Assembly (NCBI GenBank): GCA_035906055.1
Contig: JAMIFV010000078.1
Span: 1 to 44,843 of the forward strand
DNA from: JAMIFV01 sp035906055
GTDB lineage: Bacteria > Pseudomonadota > Alphaproteobacteria > Rickettsiales > JABCZZ01
Length of the DNA: 44,843 nt
Direction: 5' to 3'
Shown: positions 32,496 to 41,268 of the stretch, in pieces
Position numbering within the stretch: position 1 is the first letter of the stretch
How the letters are laid out: every line of letters begins with the position of its first letter
Position numbers and translations under genes: made by a program
Notes under the pieces: generated by a model
The model's database searches: none
What the model was told of the DNA's origin: nothing
What the model saw: only the letters and a program-made list of their open reading frames with translations

Positions 32496-32974
32496 TGCAT
32501 TCCCTCTTGCGCCTGCCCATTCGCGAACACATCGGAATGGATATTGATATAATAGATCTGCCACTCGGCGGCGCTTTCGGCCTTGCTGAGCGTAATGACA
32601 ACCTTGGCCGGCCCTTTTTCATAGCTGGCGGCGCAATTATAACTGATCGTGCTGTGGCGCTCGCGGTTCTTCATGAAGGAACCTACGGAATGCAGACTGC
32701 ACTCAGGTTCCTCCTTCAGCTTGCCCAGCGCACTGTATATCTGCATGAGCTGTTCCGCGCTTTGCCCCTGCGAACCCATGGCCTTGATAAGGCCGGGATC
32801 TGCCCATGCTTTCAGTTCAGCCACGTCCCACCCGTCAGAGATGGCCGTTACCGCATCCACAACAACTTTTGCCGTTTGGCTTTCGATGCTCTCGCCTCTG
32901 CTGGCAAAAAAGAACGCAACGGCACCCAGCATTACGGCAGACAGAACAAGCGCTATGATCCGGTTCCTGCTCAC
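32492..32974 (-). CDS. Small membrane-anchored protein inside pnt operon (paralogue A)
   Basis: 160 residues: an anchor or signal segment (IIALVLSAVMLGAVAFFF) and a roughly 135-residue domain outside the membrane with two Cys (ECSLHS, YNCAAS) that could form a disulphide. It starts with GTG overlapping the pntAA stop (GTGA). It is clearly related to the next gene, so the pair arose by tandem duplication. The fold looks like an NTF2/DUF-type sensor domain of mixed helix and sheet; that is a guess. Confidence 0.7.
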   Translation of the reverse strand: MSRNRIIALVLSAVMLGAVAFFFASRGESIESQTAKVVVDAVTAISDGWDVAELKAWADPGLIKAMGSQGQSAEQLMQIYSALGKLKEEPECSLHSVGSFMKNRERHSTISYNCAASYEKGPAKVVITLSKAESAAEWQIYYINIHSDVFANGQAQEGMQ

Positions 32975-34110
32975 GCGGAGGCTCCCCTGAACTGCGGATG
33001 CACGATAGCGCCGCCATCGGTGAGCATGGTGCCCTTGATAAGCTCATCCTCCCTATTGATCGCCACCTGCTTTTCTTTGTTGAAGAAGGTCGCCACAAAA
33101 TTATAGAGGTTGCGCGCATAGAGCGGGGTGGCGTCGGCAGCCACACGGCTTGGCAGATTGGTAAAGCCCAGTATCTTCACGCCGCTTACATCCACCGCCA
33201 CGTCAGGTCTGGAAAGCGGGCAATTGCCGCCACTGGCCACCGCGAGGTCTACGATAACGCTGCCGGGCTTCATATCATGCACCATGGCTTCTGTTACAAG
33301 CACTGGCGCAGGCTTTCCGGGTATCAGCGCAGTGGTGATGATGATATCCATCCTCTTCGCCGTCTCGTGCAGCAGCACCGCCTGCCTGGATTTATATTCT
33401 TCGCTCATCTCCCTGGCATATCCGCCCGCAGTTTCGGCAGACGCAGCATCCTCGGATTTCACTTCCACGAACTTGGCGCCGAGGCTTTCCACCTGCTCTT
33501 TCACCGCCGGGCGCACGTCAAACGCCTGTACGGCGGAACCAAGGCGTTTGGCCGTGGCAATTGCCTGAAGGCCTGCCACACCCGCCCCCACCACCAGCAC
33601 CTTTGCGGGCGGCACGGTTCCGGCTGCCGTCATCATCATCGGCGTGGCTTTGCCCAAAGCCGCCACACCTTCTATCACGGCGCGGTAGCCCGCAAGGTTA
33701 GCCTGCGAGGACAGCACGTCCATCGACTGCGCGCGCGAGATACGCGGCATCAGCTCCATGGCGAATGCGGAGATATTCCTCCTGGCGCATTCCTCGATAA
33801 GCCCGCGGTTCTGGTATGCTGAAAGCATGCCCACCAGCATGGCCTGCGCGGGCAGGTTTTGCAGCAGCGCGCCTGCGGGAGGCGTGACCGTGAGCACGAT
33901 ATCCGCACCGTTCAGGCATTCCTCCGGTGACGCCAGCACTTTTGCGCCTGCTTTGGCAAACTCTTCATCCACTATGCCCGATGCCACCCCTGCCCCGGCC
34001 TGCACACGCACTTCCAGCCCGAGCTGGGCATATTTCCTTGCCGTATCGGGCGAAAGCGCCGCGCGCTTCTCCCCGGCGGCTGTTTCCGTTAACACGCAGA
34101 GCACAGGCAT
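32971..34110 (-). CDS. pntAA: NAD(P) transhydrogenase subunit alpha part 1
   Basis: 379 residues, the NAD(H)-binding soluble part related to alanine dehydrogenase. The N-terminal VLTETAAGEKRAALSPDTA, the segment RISRAQSMDVLSSQANLAGY, the nucleotide-binding KVLVVGAGVAGLQAIATAKR, then GSVIVDLAVASGGNCPLS are all family hallmarks. The start is the ATG at 34110 (MPVLCVLTET); longer frames run beyond the family N-terminus. It is first gene of the operon pntAA-A-B-pntAB-pntB. Confidence 0.95.
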   Translation of the reverse strand: MPVLCVLTETAAGEKRAALSPDTARKYAQLGLEVRVQAGAGVASGIVDEEFAKAGAKVLASPEECLNGADIVLTVTPPAGALLQNLPAQAMLVGMLSAYQNRGLIEECARRNISAFAMELMPRISRAQSMDVLSSQANLAGYRAVIEGVAALGKATPMMMTAAGTVPPAKVLVVGAGVAGLQAIATAKRLGSAVQAFDVRPAVKEQVESLGAKFVEVKSEDAASAETAGGYAREMSEEYKSRQAVLLHETAKRMDIIITTALIPGKPAPVLVTEAMVHDMKPGSVIVDLAVASGGNCPLSRPDVAVDVSGVKILGFTNLPSRVAADATPLYARNLYNFVATFFNKEKQVAINREDELIKGTMLTDGGAIVHPQFRGASA

Positions 34111-34132
34111 GCTTGACCTCGTGGTTTGAAAT

Positions 34133-34843
34133 TTAAGACTGAAGGGCCTTCTTGTGGACGAACATCGCCTCGTCAGCACTGGCCAGTGCCGATTCAGACG
34201 TATCGGCGTTACTCATCTCATACACGCCGTAAGAAGCGCTTACGTTCAGCGCGGCACCTTTCCACGTATACGGATACTCGGCAATGCGCCGGGTGATGAC
34301 CGCTGCGCGCCTGCGGGCCGCTTCGATGCGGGCATGATACAGCATCACCACGAATTCGTCGCCACCCAGGCGCGCCACGAAATCCGATACGCGCATGGAC
34401 TGGTTCAGCACCTGCGACACGGCTTTAATCACTTCATCGCCTGCGGCGTGAGAATACTCGTCATTGATGCGCTTGAAACCGTTGAGGTCGAAATAGATGA
34501 TAGAACAGGGATGACCATAGCGCTTGAGCATGGAAAGCGCCCAGTCCAGCCTGCGCATGAATGCGCGGCGGTTGGGCACAGGGGCGAGGCAGTCCACATC
34601 CACAAGCTGTTCCAGCTCAGAAAATTCACGGCGGGAATTGGTAAGCTCACGCGTAAGATCCTCAATGCGCTCCAGCAGCACCGAAACCGCGACCGATACG
34701 TTTTCTGTCATTTCCGGCTTGGGAATACCCAGTTTTTCCGACATCTGGGAGAGAGGTGCGTCAGGCGCCAGTTCCTGAAAATTGGAAGAAAGTTTTAGCC
34801 TGGCCGCGTTTACGTTGTGCTGTTTGTTTTTGCTTTCTGCCAT
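34133..34843 (-). CDS. Diguanylate cyclase (GGDEF domain)
   Basis: 236 residues. The C-terminal GGDEF domain (about 75-236) has the active site GGDEF at 160-164, the metal-binding Asp in IIYFDLNGFKRIND, and an intact inhibitory RxxD site (RVSD, 151-154) exactly five residues before GGDEF. The N-terminal 70 residues are a helix of probable coiled-coil type (VLLERIEDLTRELTNSRREF), with no sensor domain or membrane segment. It makes cyclic di-GMP, which commonly governs pilus and polysaccharide output; both kinds of genes follow in this window. Confidence 0.9.
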   Translation of the reverse strand: MAESKNKQHNVNAARLKLSSNFQELAPDAPLSQMSEKLGIPKPEMTENVSVAVSVLLERIEDLTRELTNSRREFSELEQLVDVDCLAPVPNRRAFMRRLDWALSMLKRYGHPCSIIYFDLNGFKRINDEYSHAAGDEVIKAVSQVLNQSMRVSDFVARLGGDEFVVMLYHARIEAARRRAAVITRRIAEYPYTWKGAALNVSASYGVYEMSNADTSESALASADEAMFVHKKALQS

Positions 34844-34981
34844 GCAGGAATCCCGCCAGAGTGTACCGAACAGGAAATTCTTAGCATGTTATCCATGCCA
34901 TGAAAAGCAAAGACGTAAAAGTACGGCAGGACGATCGCTCGCCCTGCCGGAAGGTGCAGGAAAAAGTACAGCGAGAAAAAA

Positions 34982-36487
34982 TTACTGACTGACCCGTAAA
35001 TTGGCCAGTGCATCGCCGATAGTCTGGAACGCCGTAGCAAGCTGCGCGTTGGAAGTAGCGAGGAAGAAATAGCTGGGCTTGCTGGCACAGGCGCCAAGCA
35101 GGGCACTGTCCACGCTGGAAGCAGGGCCGAACCCGATCGTATAGACGGATATGCCCCGATTCTTCATCGCCTGGCAAAGCTCCAGCGTCTTGTTATCAAG
35201 CACAGTGGCACTGGGCGGCGAACTGCCGTAAGCGCCGTTAGTGCCGCTCACGTTCTGGCCGTCCGTCATGATCACCACAACTTTGTTCATAAGCGGCGTG
35301 CCATAATTAAGCGGCATGGTATAGGTGGTGGTAGTGCCCGTGGGGGTGAAGGTGGGCAACCCTGCCCATTTATTCTGCCATGCAGGCGAAATCGTGCGCC
35401 AGCCCCACGCAGTGCCGATATTGATCATCGTATTGCCGCCATCGGTCATGGCGCGGATGCCGGTAATGAGCGTGTTTTTGTCCTGCACCAGCGGAATAAG
35501 CGGTGAATCCGGGCAGTCGGACGCGGTAATCTTGGTGAAGTTATAAGGCGAGTTGCCCGGCGCATCGGGGGCCTGGTCAAGCTTCAGCGTAACGGTTGAC
35601 GTGCTGCCGTTGGTATAGGTAACCGGGAATGCCGGTTCTATGGCCGAATTGGTGGTGGTGCTGCGCGCATTGGCGCAGCCTCCGCTGGACGGGCTGCCGG
35701 AGAAAATGCCCACCTGCGACGTGGGGATATACACCACCGTGGAAAACGGCACCAGCGAGATGAACATGTTGGAGATGGACGTGCTGGTACCGTAGAGAAT
35801 ATCGAGCAGCCCCGTCGTCACCAGACCGTTGGAGGAGCAGTACGTGCTGGTGGCGCTGATGCCCTTATTGCCTGCCAGCGCGCATTTGAGCGCACGTATC
35901 TTGGTGATGGACGTGCTCGAACTCACCGGATCGCCCATGGAGCCGGTATTGTCCAGTACCAGCGCGAGCTCCAGCCCCTGGTTGGAGCGGGTTATCTCGG
36001 TATTGGCCCCCACATTGACATTGGTGATGCCTACCACCTGCAAAAAGGTGGTGGGTTGGGTGGTGGCGGCGGAAAGCGTCACTTTGGTATTGCCCGAAGC
36101 CAGCGCAGCATTCACCGTGACCGTGGCAGCGCCCAGATAACCGGACGGAAAATTGGCATTGAAATATTTATTGGCCTGCGTCTGCACATCCACCGTGTTG
36201 GCGGTAGCGCCTGCGGCAAGGCCTGCCGCATCCAGCGCGGTCTGTATTTTCGCCTGCAGCATCTGCGCGCGCGCCATATCCACGGAAATGCCCGTGGCCG
36301 TCACCAGCGCAAAAATGGAAAGTCCTGTCAGCATCGCCACATTGCCGCGCGTTTCCTGCGCAAACGATGACAGCTTATTTTTTACTATACTCAAAGCATT
36401 TCGGGAATTGGCTAGGCAGCCGAAGCACACCGAGACCGATGGATAACGAAGCCAGTTTTTGAAATGCGAAGAGTATTTACGCAACAT
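34982..36487 (-). CDS. TadG-like pilus-assembly protein with vWA domain (cassette 2)
   Basis: 501 residues. The N-terminal TadE/TadG membrane helix lies at about 47-70 (RGNVAMLTGLSIFALVTATG), followed by the conserved ISVDMARAQMLQAKIQTALD. A von Willebrand factor A domain begins at LALVLDNTGSMG with MIDAS residues D179-x-T-x-S183, and ends with VYTIGFG and an ATAFQTIGDAL helix. The start at 36487 is fixed by GGGAGG five bases upstream. It is closely similar to the gene at 37809-39410 (shared NANFPSGYLG, LVLDNTGSMGDPV, SSTS-x-TKI). Likely a surface or periplasmic minor component of the Tad pilus. Confidence 0.88.
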   Translation of the reverse strand: MLRKYSSHFKNWLRYPSVSVCFGCLANSRNALSIVKNKLSSFAQETRGNVAMLTGLSIFALVTATGISVDMARAQMLQAKIQTALDAAGLAAGATANTVDVQTQANKYFNANFPSGYLGAATVTVNAALASGNTKVTLSAATTQPTTFLQVVGITNVNVGANTEITRSNQGLELALVLDNTGSMGDPVSSSTSITKIRALKCALAGNKGISATSTYCSSNGLVTTGLLDILYGTSTSISNMFISLVPFSTVVYIPTSQVGIFSGSPSSGGCANARSTTTNSAIEPAFPVTYTNGSTSTVTLKLDQAPDAPGNSPYNFTKITASDCPDSPLIPLVQDKNTLITGIRAMTDGGNTMINIGTAWGWRTISPAWQNKWAGLPTFTPTGTTTTYTMPLNYGTPLMNKVVVIMTDGQNVSGTNGAYGSSPPSATVLDNKTLELCQAMKNRGISVYTIGFGPASSVDSALLGACASKPSYFFLATSNAQLATAFQTIGDALANLRVSQ

Positions 36488-36498
36488 AAAACCTCCCA

Positions 36499-37086
36499 TC
36501 ACGAGCATGATGAAGAAAACGTCGTCAGCGCCCCAAGGCGGGGCATGTAGATAGCGGTACGGTAGAGCGTTACCGTGGGCACGATGGCCTGCGTGGTAAT
36601 CGGGGTAAAGCGGTAGAATATCTCGCCTATCAGCACCTCTTCGCCTGCGGTCATTGTAAAACCGGCAGGCAGCGTGGCATCAGCGCCGTTTGCCGTGCCG
36701 ATCTTGCTGGTAGTGCCGGAACTCAGCGTGCCGCCGCCGCAATAGCGCCAGTTGATCTTGGGATTGGCGGTGCCCGTTTTAGTGACGTCGGTCAGTATCA
36801 CATACACGCTCGCCCCGGCAGGATACGGCCTCATCATATCCGCAGTCGCACCGAATATCTGGGTCATGGCAGCACTGCTCAACGGCGCTGAATTAGTATC
36901 CGTCTGCGTTACTATATCGGTTATCATGCTCACGGTCTTTTCAAGCTTCTGCGTGATGAGGATATAACGCGTAAGCTCCATTGACCCGATAAACAGCGTC
37001 ACCAGCACGGTCACGCATAAAGCGAATTCGATGGCAGCCACACCGCGTTCGTCACGCCTCACGGAACTGCCTGCTATACTGCGCAT
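36499..37086 (-). CDS. TadE-like minor pseudopilin (cassette 2, second gene)
   Basis: 195 residues. It opens with DERGVAAIEFALCVTVLVTL, the TadE motif with Glu at +5 of a class III-like processing site, then a roughly 165-residue extracytoplasmic domain (INWRYCGGGT, AGEEVLIGEIFYRFTPI). It overlaps the previous gene (ATGA) and lies 11 bases before the TadG-like gene. It pairs with 39422-40054, sharing the same motifs in the same order. Confidence 0.88.
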   Translation of the reverse strand: MRSIAGSSVRRDERGVAAIEFALCVTVLVTLFIGSMELTRYILITQKLEKTVSMITDIVTQTDTNSAPLSSAAMTQIFGATADMMRPYPAGASVYVILTDVTKTGTANPKINWRYCGGGTLSSGTTSKIGTANGADATLPAGFTMTAGEEVLIGEIFYRFTPITTQAIVPTVTLYRTAIYMPRLGALTTFSSSCS

Positions 37087-37703
37087 CAGCGTGTAACCCC
37101 TATCGTGTAAGGCTCGTTGCGCACGATCGAACTGGAGGTGAGCGTGAACGTGCCGTTAGTGCCGAGGAAGTCCAGCATGATCGGCGTCATGATCTTCCAC
37201 GGATAGGTGACCGTATACACGACAATGTCGCCTGAAGCGCCAAGGCCTGTTGTGCCCTGGTCGGCGTCCCACATGCCGTTATGGTTCACATCGACAAAAT
37301 TAACGCCCGGCGTGCCGTTGCACGGTGTTAACGGCGGACTGATGCAGGGCTCTGGTTTACCCACCACCGCAAGGTTGGCATAGGACTTTGAGGCAATGCT
37401 CAACTGGCCGGGAGTGAGTATGCCGGTCACCCTGTTTTGTATGATGCCGTAGATATAGTCCTGCTGCGACATGCCCGACTGCACATAACCGGTTTTGCCC
37501 TGACGTGACGCGATGGCGGTAGCGCCTTCCAGCACGGTAGCCGCATACATCATCGCATTATACTCGATAATGCCCACCAGCAGCAGCATGAGCACTGGCG
37601 CCAGAAGCGCGTATTCCACGGCGGTTGCGCCACGGGTTGCGCGCATCAGCCTGCTGAGCATGCGTGTTGGATTGTAGCGCTGCATTTTCAGGTCCATCTC
37701 CAT
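37086..37703 (-). CDS. TadE-like minor pseudopilin (cassette 2, first gene)
   Basis: 205 residues: TRGATAVEYALLAPVLMLLL is the TadE-type prepilin segment. The exported domain contains QDYIYGIIQNRVTGIL, YPWKIMTPIMLD and the ending IVRNEPYTIGVTR. It corresponds to 40057-40923 but stops five residues after N-E-P-Y, where that gene continues with a Pro/Thr tail. A TATAAT (minus strand, 37714-37719) lies so close to the ATG at 37703 that the real start may be 37685 (MQRYNPTRM). Confidence 0.85.
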   Translation of the reverse strand: MEMDLKMQRYNPTRMLSRLMRATRGATAVEYALLAPVLMLLLVGIIEYNAMMYAATVLEGATAIASRQGKTGYVQSGMSQQDYIYGIIQNRVTGILTPGQLSIASKSYANLAVVGKPEPCISPPLTPCNGTPGVNFVDVNHNGMWDADQGTTGLGASGDIVVYTVTYPWKIMTPIMLDFLGTNGTFTLTSSSIVRNEPYTIGVTR

Positions 37704-37713
37704 TCAACTGAAG

Positions 37714-37719
37714 ATTATA
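37714..37719 (-). promoter_or_regulatory. Possible -10 box before cassette 2
   Basis: A perfect TATAAT on the minus strand, about ten bases before the first possible start of the second TadE/TadG cassette. No good -35 is visible. If used, the second cassette is transcribed separately from the first, which ends at 37809. Confidence 0.35.
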
Positions 37720-37808
37720 ACATGAATGCTATGCGCTGGCTTGATTATTATAAAATCAATGCGCGGCAAATAAATCTAAAATTTGAACCAAAGGCAGGAA
37801 CGCGGATT

Positions 37809-39410
37809 TTACTGGCTTATCCTCAGATTGGTCAGCGAAACGCCGATCTTCTTAAATGCCTCCTGCAGCTCTTCATTGGTGGGGGCAAGGAAGAAATGAT
37901 GCGGAGACGTCGCACACCGCTCCAGCAAAGTGGCATTCACGGTGCCGATCTCGTCGGAGTTCGTACCTACTTTGCCAAAACCGATCGTGTAGACGATCAC
38001 ACCGTTGCTTTTGAGGCTGTCACACACCTCGTTGGTGATGTAGTCCAGTGCGGATTCCGCACTACCGCCGCTGTAATGCACGTTGAAGAGGTCACTCTGC
38101 GCGCGCCATATGAAATTGTAAGCACTGAAATTATACTCCCAGAAATGGTTCCATCCGTCAGACATCAGGATGATAGCCTTGCGTGAAGTAGGTGTCGTGT
38201 AATCCAGCGGAAGTTTGTTCGCCGCCATTTCACCACCCCAGAAAGGACGCCAGTTCGGCGACAGCATGCGCCCGCCCCAGACGACGCCTTCCGGTATGAA
38301 TGTATCGCCCGTAGCGATCATGCCATTGATAGCGGATTTCGCGCTGGACTTGCTGGCGGTCATCTGGGTGACCGGCTGCGGGCAACCATTATTAGGCCCC
38401 TGGGTGGTGGTATTGAGCGGGGAAAGATATGTCGCCGGAGAGACTGAATCATTCCTCCAGCCGGTAATGCGCCATTCAGCAGGGTGCTCTTCATCAGCAG
38501 GCACAGGATTGTAATTCCAATACCATCCGTACTTTGAGCGCAGGCTTGCGGCCAAGGTGGCGTCGGTGGTCGGTTCCGGCGGATTCCAGTAAGGAAGGAA
38601 AGGATTGGTTATCGGGCTGAGCTCTGTCGACTTCCAGCCGTGCAAGCCGCTTTGTATCATTACGCAGCCGCCCCACTGGCCGCCGGGCCCCCAGTCATAA
38701 GTGTTGAGCGCCGCCTGGCCTTTCTGGCCGCTGGAATTCATGATCCAGTCTTTATGTCCCTGCCCCACATTCACCGCCTGCGAGAACGGCACGACTCCGA
38801 CAAAAAGGCCGGGGGTCGTTTCATTGCTGGCACCGTAGAGCGAATCGAGCAGCGTATTGGCCGCGTCCTTAAGCGCTTCTATCTTGGTAACGGACGTGCT
38901 CGAATTCACCGGATCGCCCATCGAGCCGGTATTATCGAGCACCAATACAAGCTCAAGGCCCTGCCCTTCAGTAGACCGCACCACGTTCGTTGATGCTGCC
39001 ACATTCACCGTATTGATGCCCATCATCTTCATGAACGTGGTCTGCTGAGAGGAGGACGCGCTCAGCGATATGGACGAATTATCTTCGCTCAGGGTGGCCT
39101 TCACGGTGATAGCCGAAGTGCCGAGATACCCGCTGGGGAAATTGGCATTGAAATAACGTTGCGCCTGCTGCGCAGCCCAGTCCTGCGGCTCGGTGCCGTC
39201 AGGCACATTGGAAAGCGCTGCCGCTGCTGCAAGCGCGCTGGCATCAAGCGCGGACTGTATCTTGGTGTGCAAAATCTGCGCGCGCGCCATATCCACGGCA
39301 ACACTCGCCACCAGAACAAGTACAAAAACCGCTAGCCCCACCAGCACGGCCACTGCGCCGTTCTCAGAGCGCTGTAACCTTGCATATGACCGCAGGATGT
39401 TTTTATTCAT
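37809..39410 (-). CDS. TadG-like pilus-assembly protein with vWA domain (cassette 1)
   Basis: 533 residues. The membrane helix at 19-40 (AVAVLVGLAVFVLVLVASVA) is followed by VDMARAQILHTKIQSALDAS. The vWA domain starts at LVLVLDNTGSMG (MIDAS D159-x-T-x-S163) and contains AIILMSDGWNHFWE and VIVYTIGFGKVG; an aromatic, Trp-rich insert (about 225-330) is absent from the shorter paralogue. GGGAG before the ATG at 39410 fixes the start. It is the third gene of the first cassette. Proteins of this class are thought to act at the cell surface in Tad pilus adhesion. Confidence 0.88.
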   Translation of the reverse strand: MNKNILRSYARLQRSENGAVAVLVGLAVFVLVLVASVAVDMARAQILHTKIQSALDASALAAAAALSNVPDGTEPQDWAAQQAQRYFNANFPSGYLGTSAITVKATLSEDNSSISLSASSSQQTTFMKMMGINTVNVAASTNVVRSTEGQGLELVLVLDNTGSMGDPVNSSTSVTKIEALKDAANTLLDSLYGASNETTPGLFVGVVPFSQAVNVGQGHKDWIMNSSGQKGQAALNTYDWGPGGQWGGCVMIQSGLHGWKSTELSPITNPFLPYWNPPEPTTDATLAASLRSKYGWYWNYNPVPADEEHPAEWRITGWRNDSVSPATYLSPLNTTTQGPNNGCPQPVTQMTASKSSAKSAINGMIATGDTFIPEGVVWGGRMLSPNWRPFWGGEMAANKLPLDYTTPTSRKAIILMSDGWNHFWEYNFSAYNFIWRAQSDLFNVHYSGGSAESALDYITNEVCDSLKSNGVIVYTIGFGKVGTNSDEIGTVNATLLERCATSPHHFFLAPTNEELQEAFKKIGVSLTNLRISQ

Positions 39411-39421
39411 GTTAATCTCCC

Positions 39422-40054
39422 TTATGGACAGGTAGAATTAAAATCCGCCAGCGATCCCAGTCGTGGCACGAAGAATACGCGGCGCGTCAGGCGAATATCG
39501 CCGATCATGTCCTGCATCAATATGGGTGAGAAATTATAAAATATCTCGCCCAGCAGCGCTTCTTCCCCGGGCTGCATCGTAAAACTGGTGGGAAGCGTGG
39601 CCTGATTAGGGCTGGCCTTGTTACCGCTTGCAGTGCCGAATGCGCTGACAGCCGGATTAGTGCCGCCGCCGCACGCCTGCCAGTTAATGAATGCCCGGTT
39701 ATTGCCGGGCGTCACTTCAACCATGCTTACGCTGGTGACGATGATCTTGCCCCTTGTGCCCATATCATAAGGCATCATCATTTCCGGAGCCGCAGCCAGA
39801 GTGCTGGCTACGCCTTCCGTGGTGAGTTGCTGCGTGACAGAGCTCTGATCCGCCTGACCGATAACGTCCGTCATAAGGTCCAGTGTCTTCTCCACCTTCT
39901 GTATCACAAGAAAATAGCGCGACACTTCGATGCAACCGAAAAAGAGTATGATCAGGAACGGCAGGCAGATGGCAAATTCGACAAATGCCACGCCGCGCTC
40001 GCAATGGCGAAATTTCACAGATGAAGTCCGGAATTTTGAAAAAATATTCATCAT
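39422..40054 (-). CDS. TadE-like minor pseudopilin (cassette 1, second gene)
   Basis: 210 residues. CERGVAFVEFAICLPFLIIL is the TadE prepilin segment. The exported domain has INWQACGGGT and PGEEALLGEIFYNFSPI, matching the paralogue at 36499-37086. Its ATGATG start follows the previous stop by two bases; either ATG could be used. It is the middle gene of cassette 1. Confidence 0.88.
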   Translation of the reverse strand: MMNIFSKFRTSSVKFRHCERGVAFVEFAICLPFLIILFFGCIEVSRYFLVIQKVEKTLDLMTDVIGQADQSSVTQQLTTEGVASTLAAAPEMMMPYDMGTRGKIIVTSVSMVEVTPGNNRAFINWQACGGGTNPAVSAFGTASGNKASPNQATLPTSFTMQPGEEALLGEIFYNFSPILMQDMIGDIRLTRRVFFVPRLGSLADFNSTCP

Positions 40055-40056
40055 AA

Positions 40057-40923
40057 CTACATTGGTTTCCCAGGTCGCTTTGTAGCAGGCGGCGTCGGTG
40101 CAGGCGTTGGGCCGGGCGTTGGTGCCGGAGTCGGCGCGGGCGTGGGAGCCGGAGTCGGTGCAGGCGCAGGCGTCGGCGCGGGTGTGGGGGCCGGAGTTGC
40201 CGCCGGGCCGGGAGTTGGTGCAGGCGTCGATGCCGGAGTCGGCGCGGGTGTGGGGGCCGGGGTTGACGCCGGACCGGGCGTCGGCGCGGGTGTCGGGCCA
40301 GAAGTAGGCGCCGGGGTGGGCGCAGGCGTCGGAGCCGCAGTAGGCGGCGGCGTGGGAATGGTATTGTCATACGGCTCGTTTTTGACCAGAGCCGTGGAGA
40401 TGATATTAAAATTGCCGTCAGCATCGCCTGCTATCGCGGCAAGGCCGGGGGTAAGAATCTTCCATGGATAAATGGCGCGGTACATGACCACGGAACGCGC
40501 ATCGCCGACGGATTGTGGACATGCAGGCAATGGCGTGGGGCCACAGCCGGCGATCGGGGTGACAAGGCTGTAATTGGCAAAGTCCTGTGATGCTATCTGC
40601 ACGTATTGGGGGTCAAGCAAACCGCTGATGCGCTGCTTGAGCACATCGTAAATATAGTCTTTCCTGTCGCCCGCTGTGGGATTGTACCCCGTACGCCCGA
40701 TGCGGGCTGCGCTTACCGTGGCACCGTCAAGAACCCCGGATGCATACATGATCAGGGAAAATTCGATCACGCCCATGAACATGAACAAAAGCACCGGCAG
40801 GATGATCGCGAATTCGATAGCAGTCACCCCTGCGATGCACAGTAGCGGCGCCGCAATAGCGGAAAAAAGCGCCGCGAGGCGCTTGCTGCTATGAATCAGA
40901 AAATTTCGTCTACGCTTTGACAT
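40057..40923 (-). CDS. TadE-like minor pseudopilin with long Pro/Thr/Ala tail (cassette 1, first gene)
   Basis: 288 residues. The prepilin segment GVTAIEFAIILPVLLFMFMG is followed by an exported domain with RKDYIYDVLKQRISGLLDPQ, YPWKILTPGLAA and NEPYDN. From about residue 193 a roughly 90-residue tail of P-T-P-A-P-T repeats with occasional Gly or Ser runs to a basic end (KRPGKPM). Such tails span cell walls or carry O-glycans. The tail is not in the paralogue at 37086-37703, which ends just after N-E-P-Y. The underlying DNA (about 40065-40350) is a degenerate short tandem repeat. Confidence 0.87.
   Translation of the reverse strand: MSKRRRNFLIHSSKRLAALFSAIAAPLLCIAGVTAIEFAIILPVLLFMFMGVIEFSLIMYASGVLDGATVSAARIGRTGYNPTAGDRKDYIYDVLKQRISGLLDPQYVQIASQDFANYSLVTPIAGCGPTPLPACPQSVGDARSVVMYRAIYPWKILTPGLAAIAGDADGNFNIISTALVKNEPYDNTIPTPPPTAAPTPAPTPAPTSGPTPAPTPGPASTPAPTPAPTPASTPAPTPGPAATPAPTPAPTPAPAPTPAPTPAPTPAPTPGPTPAPTPPATKRPGKPM
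40065..40350. repeat. Degenerate tandem repeat encoding the P-T-P-A-P-T tail
   Basis: On the plus strand the stretch is a run of units like GGCGTCGGCGCGGGTGTGGG with imperfect 6-, 12- and 18-base periodicity. It codes for the Pro/Thr/Ala tail on the minus strand. Because copies differ, it is a coding low-complexity repeat that could change length by slippage. Confidence 0.75.
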
Positions 40924-41268
40924 GCCTTAACTCCACGCACATTTTAGCATTTTACAAGGCCGATATTAATAAAGAATTAATAAAATTGCATACAAATTTG
41001 AATAATCGTTAGTATATCAGCAAGTTATAAAATGCCTAGTAAATAATATGTAATGTTTCCCCTGCTTTGTGGGGCCAGTGCCATAGCAGCACACCCTTAT
41101 ATAGCTCCATCCGACAGTTGAGGATATCTCCTTGTTCATTATTTTGCCGCATATTAACAATGATTTATGTTTTTACATTTTTTCCGCGACTTGTCATAAT
41201 AGTTTCATATTGCCGTAGTATAATGGATGACCTAAGAAACCAGCCTGTACTGCAAAGCTTCCCGTCCC
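40924..41268. other. AT-rich divergent promoter gap
   Basis: 345 bases between the divergent Tad cassette and lipase-like gene. It is AT-rich, especially 40950-41050, and should hold both promoters. A TATAAT at 41219-41224 (plus strand), about 45 bases before the lipase-like start, is the best -10 candidate; its -35 is poor. TTTCCCCTGCTTTGTGGGGC (41053-41072) contains a small CCCC/GGGG hairpin. No gene is seen. Confidence 0.45.

Noticed and set aside
40065..40350. Repeat array that could suggest CRISPR
   Set aside because: Units are short, degenerate, without spacers, and code for the P-T-P-A-P-T tail. No CRISPR array or cas gene is seen anywhere in the window.
40142..40471. Plus-strand frame made of G-A-G-V repeats
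   Set aside because: It is the complement of the Pro/Thr/Ala tail of the TadE-like gene; GC-rich repeats stay open in several frames.
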